A stretch of 6,060 nucleotides of DNA, taken from positions 1-6,060 of the forward strand of contig JAPUKV010000016.1 of NCBI GenBank assembly GCA_027295475.1. The letters are read 5' to 3'. The DNA is from Pseudomonadota bacterium. Lineage in GTDB: Bacteria; Pseudomonadota; Gammaproteobacteria; Woeseiales; Woeseiaceae. The position numbers and the translations under genes are program-made. Shown piece after piece: positions 1 through 5,473 of this stretch (position 1 is its first letter; every line of letters begins with the position of its first letter). The notes beneath the pieces were generated by a model. That model saw only the letters and a program-made list of their open reading frames with translations, did no database searches and was not told the origin of the DNA.

Positions 1-329
1 CGAATGCCGATCGCGTCTCCGTAGGACGCGATCACAGGCACGGCTTCACGAATATGTTCGGCCGCGGCGCCGTCCATGACGATACCTGGCCGCGTTTCGA
101 GTCCGTGAATCGACATCTCCGGAGAAATCACGAATGAGCCGCCGCCGAGCCTGGTCATGGCGGCCTGAAAGGATGCCAGCGTTCTCAGGGAAGGGCTCAG
201 GAAAAGCAATGACAGCACTTTGCCGCTGAGTGCCGCAGGCTCCGGCTTCTCGTCGAGCCGGTTCGACAATTCAAGCAGCGCAGAAATCTCCTCTGTTGAA
301 AAGTCGGCAAGGTCGTTAAATGCTTGCAT
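1..329 (-). CDS. argF': N-acylornithine carbamoyltransferase (probably N-succinylornithine type), N-terminal part, cut by window edge
   Basis: The first 110 codons are present; the gene continues past the left edge. The product transfers the carbamoyl group of carbamoyl phosphate to an N-acylated ornithine, giving N-acylcitrulline in the cytoplasm. The carbamoyl-phosphate loop reads SPSLRT (residues 45-50), the form seen in acylornithine enzymes (N-P/S-S-M/L-R-T) rather than the STRTR of ordinary ornithine carbamoyltransferase. The stretch LETRPGIVMDG (77-87) followed by EH (91-92) also matches this subfamily, closest to Bacteroides fragilis SOTCase from memory. Residue 90, the known acyl-specificity position, is Ala. 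Leu51 replaces a usually conserved Arg. Two in-frame ATGs stand in tandem (332 and 329); AAGGA lies 3 bases from the first and 6 from the second, so 329 is preferred. It follows argD by about 20 bases, in the same operon. Confidence 0.88.
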   Translation of the reverse strand, partial: MQAFNDLADFSTEEISALLELSNRLDEKPEPAALSGKVLSLLFLSPSLRTLASFQAAMTRLGGGSFVISPEMSIHGLETRPGIVMDGAAAEHIREAVPVIASYGDAIGI

Positions 330-335
330 CATTAT

Positions 336-341
336 TCCTTT
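336..341 (-). promoter_or_regulatory. ribosome binding site of argF'
   Basis: AAAGGA on the minus strand lies in the short gap after the argD stop. Spacing is 6 bases to the ATG at 329 and only 3 to the ATG at 332, which favours the second ATG. It is one of the clearer ribosome binding sites of the operon, so argF' need not depend on coupling to argD. Confidence 0.6.
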
Positions 342-352
342 AGTAATTCCAT

Positions 353-1540
353 CTATGTTTTGGGCGCTATGGCGTCGAGTGCTTTCGCCAGGCGCCTGAC
401 ATGCTCCGCTTGCAGCACCAGGGGCGGCAGTAACCTCAGCACGCCGGGGTCGGCGCTGGTGCCGGTCAGTATGTCATGCTGCAGCAGTGCATCACGAATC
501 TCGCCTGCCGGCCTGTCACAGACGAGACCAAGTAAAAGGCCCATGCCCTGGACTGATTGAATCGGCCCGGTGACGCAATGCTCGCGGATCTCGGCTTCCC
601 GTTGTCGAACGTTCGCGAGCAGCCCTTCAGCCTTGATGGTTTCAATGACGGCGATGATAGCGGCCGCTGCGACCGGACCGCCACCGAATGTCGAGCCGAG
701 GCTGCCCTGACCGACAGTCTTCGATATGCGCTCGCTGCAAAGCAGTGCGCCACAGGGGATTCCACCGCCGAGCCCTTTGGCTGTCGTGAGCAGGTCCGGT
801 TCTGCACGATAAGCTTCAATCGCGAAATAATGACCGGAACGGCCCATGCCGCATTGCACTTCGTCGGAAATCAACAGCGCACCGGCCCTTGAAGTGCGCT
901 CGCGTAACGCCGCCACAAAATCGGGTGATAGATCGAAGGCGCCGGCGACACCCTGCACCGGTTCAAAAATCACAGCCGCAACGCTCTCATCGATCATTGA
1001 TTCTGCGGCGGCAACATCATTCCGCGGGATGAAATCAACCGCGAAAGGCGTGTTTGGAAATCCGTACCAGCTGTCGGCGGAGCTCCAGGTCACCGCCCCG
1101 GCTGCCGCCGTGCGGCCGTGGAAACCGTGTGTCAGCGCAAGGATTTTTTGTCGGCCGCCCGTCGCCAGGCAGGCCATGCGCAGGGCGTTCTCGATCGCTT
1201 CAGCACCGCTATTGACGAAGAAGACCCTTGAGAGGTTCTTTGGCGCAATCCCGACAAGCTGTTCCGCTGCAGCTGCCCGCACGTCCAGCGCAACGGCATT
1301 GCTCTGAAATAGCAGCTGCCTGGTCTGTTCACAGATGGCCTGTACCAGGCGTGGATGACCGTGTCCGAGCGCAGCAACGGCATGTCCGCCCCAGAAATCC
1401 AGAATACGCTGACCACTGGTCGTGACCAGATCGCAGCCAGCGGCTTGCGTCGGCATAAATGGCAGCTGCTCGTATACCTGAAGCATAACGGCAGCTTCCC
1501 GTGTGCGCGGATCCTGCAATGTGTCATCGGCTGCACTCAT
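353..1540 (-). CDS. argD: N-acylornithine aminotransferase (class III, PLP-dependent)
   Basis: A complete 395-residue protein of normal family length. It is predicted to convert N-acylglutamate 5-semialdehyde to N-acylornithine with glutamate as amino donor. Seen in the sequence: the phosphate-binding NSGAEA (110-115), HGFHGRT (138-144), the cofactor-contacting DEVQ (226-229), and the PLP lysine K255 in TTAKGLGGG, followed by STFGG. The early motif with WGGHAV (50-55) and ALGHGHP, and VQCGMGRSG (228-236), resemble Bacteroidota ArgD (recalled as YGGHAV and SVQCGYGRSG) more than the E. coli form. The start ATG lies 4 bases after the argC stop; no strong ribosome binding site is visible, so translational coupling is likely. 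The acyl group is not deducible from this protein; the neighbouring argF' suggests succinyl. Related class III enzymes are hard to separate by sequence, but the operon settles the role. Confidence 0.93.
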   Translation of the reverse strand: MSAADDTLQDPRTREAAVMLQVYEQLPFMPTQAAGCDLVTTSGQRILDFWGGHAVAALGHGHPRLVQAICEQTRQLLFQSNAVALDVRAAAAEQLVGIAPKNLSRVFFVNSGAEAIENALRMACLATGGRQKILALTHGFHGRTAAAGAVTWSSADSWYGFPNTPFAVDFIPRNDVAAAESMIDESVAAVIFEPVQGVAGAFDLSPDFVAALRERTSRAGALLISDEVQCGMGRSGHYFAIEAYRAEPDLLTTAKGLGGGIPCGALLCSERISKTVGQGSLGSTFGGGPVAAAAIIAVIETIKAEGLLANVRQREAEIREHCVTGPIQSVQGMGLLLGLVCDRPAGEIRDALLQHDILTGTSADPGVLRLLPPLVLQAEHVRRLAKALDAIAPKT

Positions 1541-1544
1541 CTGT

Positions 1545-2600
1545 TCAGGTCCATGCGGGTGATGCTGCAGTGAGGCCGCTTGATTCAGGCAATGACCAAA
1601 GCCGGTTCATCCATTGCATGGCACCGCCGGCGGCACCTTTAACGAGGTTATCGATTGCGCTCATGACAACAACAGTATCGCCTTCGCAGGTGACGCCGAC
1701 CCTGGCGTCGTTACACGCAATGACGTCTTTCAGACGCGGAATTCCCTCGACAACGTTGACGAACTGACTGTCTGCATAAAATGAACGAAAGGCGTTTTGA
1801 AGCTCGTCCGACGATACCGGGACTTTCATCCTGGCCTGCATGGTCACGTAAATGCCGCGTGCGAAAGGACCCGAATGCGGCACGAAATGCACCGCTGCTT
1901 TCGTCTGACAGCTTGTTTCGATCAACGCTTCGATTTCGGGCACGTGACGGTGCACAAGCGGTTTGTATGCATACAGATTGCTGTGCCGTTCGGGATGATG
2001 CGTGCCGGCCTGCGGACTCCGCCCGGAACCGGTGCTGCCGGTTATGCCGCTGACAAAAAGTTCTTCGGTGACGATGCCTGATTTCAGCAAGGGCACGGCT
2101 GCGAGCAGCACGGCTGTGGCGAAACAGCCCGGATGCGCCGCATGTGGCGCATCCGGGACTGGGGCGTGTTCCGGTACGGCACAGAAAAACTCCGGTATCA
2201 GGGTTGGCGCCGGATGTGGTATTCCGTATACCGCCTCGTATTGTTCCGCACTGGCGTAGCGAAAGTCTGCCGATGAGTCGACGACATGAACATCAAGACC
2301 GCGAGCAGCGGCGCCCTCGAGTGCCGCCGCAATAACAGGCGCTGAAGCGCCGTGCGGCGCAGCGGAGAACAGGGCAAGATTGCCGCCTTTGTCCACTTGC
2401 TCGAGCCAGGTGTCCGGACGGGCGAACGATACGCCGGGGTATGTGCCGGCCAGATTCGGAAAAACGTCCGCGATCGCCTCACCGCCACGGCTAGCGGACA
2501 CCGCCGCGGCCAGCCGGAAGTCCGGGTGTGCTCCAATCAGGCGTAAGAATTCGCCGCCGACATATCCGGTTGCGCCGAGAACGACCGCGGGGATGGTCAT
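1545..2600 (-). CDS. argC: N-acetyl-gamma-glutamyl-phosphate reductase (N-acylglutamyl-phosphate reductase)
   Basis: A complete 351-residue protein. It reduces N-acylglutamyl 5-phosphate with NADPH to the semialdehyde, the third step of arginine synthesis. The N-terminus has the dinucleotide-binding GATGYVG (9-15). The catalytic cysteine is C159 in HPGCFATA; the conserved histidine region is HRHVPEIE (217-224). DNLVKGAAGGAMQWMN (317-332) is the usual C-terminal signature, with a tail about eight residues past the normal PESSGL end. GITGSTGSG (185-193) is like Bacteroidota ArgC, while HHPERHS (201-207) recalls the LysY/ArgC group. The start ATG overlaps the stop of the preceding P-loop gene as ATGA, so the two are translationally coupled. 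A strong coding hairpin sits beside the active-site codon. Confidence 0.96.
   Translation of the reverse strand: MTIPAVVLGATGYVGGEFLRLIGAHPDFRLAAAVSASRGGEAIADVFPNLAGTYPGVSFARPDTWLEQVDKGGNLALFSAAPHGASAPVIAAALEGAAARGLDVHVVDSSADFRYASAEQYEAVYGIPHPAPTLIPEFFCAVPEHAPVPDAPHAAHPGCFATAVLLAAVPLLKSGIVTEELFVSGITGSTGSGRSPQAGTHHPERHSNLYAYKPLVHRHVPEIEALIETSCQTKAAVHFVPHSGPFARGIYVTMQARMKVPVSSDELQNAFRSFYADSQFVNVVEGIPRLKDVIACNDARVGVTCEGDTVVVMSAIDNLVKGAAGGAMQWMNRLWSLPESSGLTAASPAWT
2112..2157. repeat. two tandem inverted repeats inside argC
   Basis: A perfect 12-base inverted repeat, CCCGGATGCGCC at 2128-2139 and GGCGCATCCGGG at 2146-2157, encloses a 6-base loop. Next to it a 6-base inverted repeat, GGCTGT at 2112-2117 and ACAGCC at 2124-2129, also has a 6-base loop and shares two bases with the first. 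The larger repeat encodes PDAPHAAHPG, just before catalytic Cys159 of ArgC. In the argC mRNA the hairpin would be very stable and GC-rich, but no run of U follows, so it does not look like an intrinsic terminator. It may affect pausing or mRNA stability, or be a by-product of codon choice. Confidence 0.75.
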
Positions 2601-3661
2601 AATTTCAAGCGCCCCGTATCGATCAGGAGCTCGGTGATCGAATCGCCAAGCGCGACGCCGTTGCTGAGCGCATTGATCGCGGGCAAAGACAATCGCTCTT
2701 TGATCTGATCGATCCCGACTGCGTTGTCGGTCGCCGGGCCGGTAACGAGGGCCGGCTCGATGTCGAATTGCTCCCTGAGAATTCTTGCGCCGCCCCAGGC
2801 AGCAACCGGATCGTTTGCACAGAGAATGACGGCGGTAAAAGCGTCGCGTATGTCCTCGTCTGCAAGTATTGCTTCAACGCCGTAAGCCCCGAGCAGACCG
2901 TCGCCAAGCTCGATCACGATGACATCGGGTTGAAACCCGGCCAGGCTGCTAAGCAATGTGCGTGTGAGAGCCGGTCCGTTTTCTGGTGTCGTCGTCACGA
3001 CGCCGAGATCGGAGAAGATCATCGAGTGAGCAGCACCGGCGTCCTCCATCGCAAGAATGTCCCGGCGTAAGGAAACGCCGGTCGCTTTGCAGGCCGCGAC
3101 CTTCAGGCCACGGTGACGCAGGCGGCTGACGATTGCGCAGGCGGCCGCCGTCTTGCCGGAATCCATGCAGGTACCGGCAAGCGCTATGACCGGTACACCC
3201 TTTGTGTCTAATTGAGCGTTCTTATCGAGTTCTTTAGCGCCGACTCGCGCTGGCACGCCGATGCGTTCGCCGAGGTAGGGGAAGTGCAGCACAGTGCCAA
3301 GCACTTCGCAGTCGAAAGGCGCACCAACATCGGGATTAGCTGAATCGCACATGCCAAGAACGCCACCGATATTCAGAATCTGAATCGTGGACCCAACTTC
3401 GAGTGCTTCCGGCAAATGACCCGAGTAACCGAGTAGCGCTTTTCGATGTCCGAGTGCGCCGACGACGATATCGCCCTGGTTGACGGTGGCCATTCTGCCG
3501 CTCGTTAACTCAAGCTGGTTGTAACGGGTCTTGTTATTGAGGACGCGCACGGCAATGAGCACGCCTTCCTCACAGGGAATGTCGGCGGATACCCTGAGCT
3601 CGTGGCTCAGATTGCTGTGCTGGGCAACGGAGGCGACTTTATCGACGAAGATGCTACGCAT
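2597..3661 (-). CDS. uncharacterised P-loop protein of the arginine operon (BioD/DUF1611-like)
   Basis: A complete 354-residue protein, not a standard arginine enzyme. The N-terminal half (about 1-155) is rich in Gly and Val and looks beta-stranded, with no signal peptide or membrane segment. The C-terminal half begins with LAGTCMDSGKT (161-171), a deviant P-loop of the GTxxxxGKT kind found in dethiobiotin synthetase (BioD) and related SIMIBI proteins. CKATG (191-195), with a lysine where BioD-like enzymes keep one, follows, then acidic D201, E206 and D207, and VIELGDGLLGAYG (249-261), which recalls the BioD EGAGG loop. I also recall DUF1611 proteins with a similar loop. AAAGGG at 3669-3674 lies 7 bases before the ATG; argG ends 3 bases upstream and the stop overlaps the argC start by 4 bases. 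This coupling implies a role in arginine synthesis. A glutamate N-acyltransferase role is inference only. Confidence 0.85.
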   Translation of the reverse strand: MRSIFVDKVASVAQHSNLSHELRVSADIPCEEGVLIAVRVLNNKTRYNQLELTSGRMATVNQGDIVVGALGHRKALLGYSGHLPEALEVGSTIQILNIGGVLGMCDSANPDVGAPFDCEVLGTVLHFPYLGERIGVPARVGAKELDKNAQLDTKGVPVIALAGTCMDSGKTAAACAIVSRLRHRGLKVAACKATGVSLRRDILAMEDAGAAHSMIFSDLGVVTTTPENGPALTRTLLSSLAGFQPDVIVIELGDGLLGAYGVEAILADEDIRDAFTAVILCANDPVAAWGGARILREQFDIEPALVTGPATDNAVGIDQIKERLSLPAINALSNGVALGDSITELLIDTGRLKL

Positions 3662-3664
3662 AGT

Positions 3665-4885
3665 TCAGCCCTTTCCGGCTGACGCGCCGGCTCGGGTCTG
3701 CAGCGACCCTGACAAAGACAAAATGCGTGCGTATCCGAGTGCGTCGCCGGCGGTCCACTCGCCGGCGGCTTCCCCGTACACGCCTTTCGTAGCGGCAAGC
3801 AGAGAGTATGGCGAGGCGACGCCATCGATAAAGAGACTGCCCGGCCGCAACGTGAAACTAACCTGGCCCGTGACGCGCCGCTGCGATGAGGAGAGTAATG
3901 CCTCGATGTCCCGGCACGCGGCATCCAGCTGCTTACCTTCGTGAATGAGATCGCCGTAGACGGCCGCGACGGTGTCTTTGACACGGGATTGCTGTGCACT
4001 CAAGACGAGTTTCTCAAGTTCACGATGCGCCGTGATCAACGTAAGCGCTGCCGGCGCCTCAAACGCGACACGGCCCTTGGTGCCGAGAACCGTATCGCCG
4101 AGATGAATGCCTCTGCCCACGGCATAGGAACCCCCCAGTATCTCGAGTTTCTCGATCAGAGAAACCGGATCGAGTTTCTCACCGTCCAGCGCCACCGGGA
4201 TGCCGGCGTCGAAGTCGAGCGTGTGACGCGATTCAGGCTTGGGTCTGTCGAACGCGCCGGCCGATAACACCCAGGCTTGCTCAGGCAAAGACCTCTCGGA
4301 AGTCAGCGTTTCCTGACCGCCAATCGTTATGCCCCACAATCCGCGGTTGACCGAGTACGCGGATCCCTGGGCGGGCAGCGGCAGGTCATGATCTTCGAGG
4401 TATTTGAGCTGCTCCTCGCGGACCCAGCTGTTGTCCCTTACCGGCGCAAGAATCTCCAGGCCCGGGTTCAGTGTCCGCAGCGTGACCTCGAAGCGCACCT
4501 GATCGTTGCCGGCCGCCGTGCAGCCATGTGCGACGGTTGCAGCCCCCCTTGCGCTGGCCAGCCCGGCCAGGCGCGCAGCCTGAAGACCGCGCTCTGCGCC
4601 AACACATAAGGGATAAAACTGACCCCGACGCACGTTGCCGGCAATGAGATACCGTAATACCGAGTCGAAAAAGTCTTTTTTGCAATCGAGCAGCACATGT
4701 TCGATCGCACCGAGCCTGAATGCGCGATCCTCGAGGGCCGCTGCAGCCGCGTCGTCAATACCGCCGGTATCGACCGTGGCCGTAATAACGTCGCGTCCGT
4801 AATTCTCTTTCAGCCACGGGACACAAAATGACGTATCCAGACCACCTGAAAAGGCAAGAATGATTGGAGAATTATCGTCGGTCAC
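3665..4885 (-). CDS. argG: argininosuccinate synthase
   Basis: A complete 406-residue protein of usual family length. It condenses citrulline and aspartate using ATP, giving argininosuccinate, AMP and pyrophosphate. The ATP pyrophosphatase motif SGGLDTS lies at 13-19, and the aspartate/citrulline-binding stretch AGNDQVRFE at 125-133. SVNRGLWG (178-185) and the ETLTS segment (192-196) resemble Bacteroidota ArgG as I remember it; there the usual GKGNDQ also reads GAGNDQ. The start is GTG: no ATG lies nearby in frame, and AAGGA stands 8 bases upstream. The gene follows argR by 31 bases with no terminator visible and precedes the P-loop gene by 3 bases. Being first of the enzymes in an operon of early steps fits a single arginine-controlled unit. 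Confidence 0.96.
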   Translation of the reverse strand: MTDDNSPIILAFSGGLDTSFCVPWLKENYGRDVITATVDTGGIDDAAAAALEDRAFRLGAIEHVLLDCKKDFFDSVLRYLIAGNVRRGQFYPLCVGAERGLQAARLAGLASARGAATVAHGCTAAGNDQVRFEVTLRTLNPGLEILAPVRDNSWVREEQLKYLEDHDLPLPAQGSAYSVNRGLWGITIGGQETLTSERSLPEQAWVLSAGAFDRPKPESRHTLDFDAGIPVALDGEKLDPVSLIEKLEILGGSYAVGRGIHLGDTVLGTKGRVAFEAPAALTLITAHRELEKLVLSAQQSRVKDTVAAVYGDLIHEGKQLDAACRDIEALLSSSQRRVTGQVSFTLRPGSLFIDGVASPYSLLAATKGVYGEAAGEWTAGDALGYARILSLSGSLQTRAGASAGKG

Positions 4886-4893
4886 AGGGATGG

Positions 4894-4898
4894 TCCTT
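4894..4898 (-). promoter_or_regulatory. ribosome binding site of argG
   Basis: AAGGA on the minus strand lies 8 bases before the GTG at 4885. It supports GTG as the real start, since no ATG is available in this frame between the argR stop and the SGGLDTS motif. Confidence 0.6.
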
Positions 4899-4916
4899 CA
4901 AAGGGAGGATCTAAAT

Positions 4917-5366
4917 TCAACCGCGGGCGGATGCGCGGTCGATTTTCGTAAGAAGATTTCTTTGCGCTGCGGCATTTTTGGTCGCGACTAACACCGTGTC
5001 ATCGCCACCGACGTTGCCGACCATTTCCGGCCAGCCACTCTGGTCCAGTGCCAGCGCGACCCGCTGTGCCGCACCAATGGCCGTCTTTATGACCACGAGA
5101 TTGGGCCCGGCGGTATCTATCTCCCTGAGAAGCCCGGACACCTCGGCCACCTCGTCGCCCTTACCCGGGCCCGGCAGTGCATAGCCCTGAGTTGTCTTGA
5201 GCGCACCCAGTTCCTTCAGGTCACGGCTGACGCTCGATTGCGTGGCGACAAAACCCTGTGAGGTCAGGGCATCCACGAGCGACTGCTGAGTCCCGGCGGG
5301 ACCCAGTTCCAGGATCTGCCGGATGGCTTGCCGTCGGTCTGACTGAATTTCCGGGGAGTTCGGCAT
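4917..5366 (-). CDS. argR: arginine repressor ArgR
   Basis: A 149-residue transcription factor, close to the usual 150-156. The N-terminal winged helix contains SSVSRDLKELG (44-54), the DNA-recognition helix with the family's Ser-Arg pair. The C-terminal hexamerisation and arginine-binding domain shows D108 and GDDT (121-124), matching the GDDT signature of the family. With arginine bound, ArgR represses arginine genes through ARG boxes. A GTG at 5390 would add eight residues, but it lies upstream of the transcription start expected from the -10 at 5394-5399, so the ATG at 5366 is preferred; neither start has a clear ribosome binding site. As first gene before argG it probably represses its own operon. 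E. coli keeps argR apart from the structural genes, so this linkage is worth noting. Confidence 0.93.
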   Translation of the reverse strand: MPNSPEIQSDRRQAIRQILELGPAGTQQSLVDALTSQGFVATQSSVSRDLKELGALKTTQGYALPGPGKGDEVAEVSGLLREIDTAGPNLVVIKTAIGAAQRVALALDQSGWPEMVGNVGGDDTVLVATKNAAAQRNLLTKIDRASARG

Positions 5367-5373
5367 GGTCTGA

Positions 5374-5391
5374 TTCGCATAAATATGCACA
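5374..5391 (-). promoter_or_regulatory. ARG box 1 (ArgR operator)
   Basis: The minus strand reads TGTGCATATTTATGCGAA, which agrees at 15 of 18 positions with the E. coli consensus TNTGAATWWWWATTCANW (consensus from memory). Its core GCATA-AA-TATGC (plus strand, 5377-5388) is a perfect inverted repeat around two bases. It covers the predicted transcription start of argR, a place where bound ArgR would block initiation. Confidence 0.6.
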
Positions 5392-5393
5392 TA

Positions 5394-5422
5394 TAAATAC
5401 CAGAATGCGCATACTCAGTCAA
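5394..5422 (-). promoter_or_regulatory. predicted sigma-70 promoter of the argR-argG operon
   Basis: TTGACT (-35, 5417-5422) and TATTTA (-10, 5394-5399) are 17 bases apart on the minus strand. TGG directly before the -10 gives an extended -10 motif that can offset its weak 3-of-6 match. Initiation would fall near 5386-5387, about 20 bases before the ATG of argR. The two ARG-box-like sites overlap the spacer and the start point. Confidence 0.5.
5400..5417 (-). promoter_or_regulatory. ARG box 2, weaker match
   Basis: The minus strand reads TGAGTATGCGCATTCTGG, built on the perfect palindrome ATGCGCAT (5405-5412). The flanks fit an ARG box partly, but the centre is GCGC instead of A/T-rich. Centre-to-centre distance to box 1 is 26 bases, longer than the roughly 21 typical for paired boxes. 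It fills the spacer between the predicted -35 and -10 of argR. Confidence 0.35.
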
Positions 5423-5460
5423 GCACTTGCGGCTGTTAATATGCGCTGCTTCACACTATC

Positions 5461-5466
5461 AGGGGA
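5461..5466 (+). promoter_or_regulatory. ribosome binding site of the esterase gene
   Basis: AGGGGA stands 7 bases before the GTG at 5474. The in-frame ATGs at 5405 and 5441 have no comparable site, so this site decides the start. Confidence 0.55.
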
Positions 5467-5473
5467 AGCGGCT

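Noticed and set aside
557..892. Plus-strand open frame of 111 codons
   Set aside because: It lies wholly antisense to argD, whose PLP-enzyme motifs are clear, and its translation shows no recognisable domain. GC-rich coding DNA often leaves such antisense frames.
846..1307. Plus-strand open frame of 153 codons
   Set aside because: Antisense to argD across its catalytic core, with no ribosome binding site or family motif; a shadow frame.
3745..3767. Hairpin from two copies of CGCCGGCG near the 3' end of argG
   Set aside because: The copies come from the repeated Ala-Gly codons GCCGGC in the coding frame, and no U-run follows, so it is not a terminator.
4144..4180. Direct repeat CGAGTTTCTC inside argG
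   Set aside because: Both copies encode Glu-Lys-Leu-like segments in frame; two short copies in coding sequence need no other explanation.
3941..4267. Plus-strand open frame of 108 codons
   Set aside because: Antisense to argG; composition is Arg-rich and without motifs, as expected of a shadow.
4886..4916. Possible terminator or second promoter between argR and argG
   Set aside because: Only a short CCTT/AAGG symmetry is present, with no stable stem, U-run or promoter pair, so argR and argG are taken as cotranscribed.
5405..5473. Longer esterase starts at ATG 5405 or ATG 5441
   Set aside because: Neither has a ribosome binding site, and the first extends through the argR operator. GTG 5474 has AGGGGA at 7 bases and gives the usual family N-terminus.
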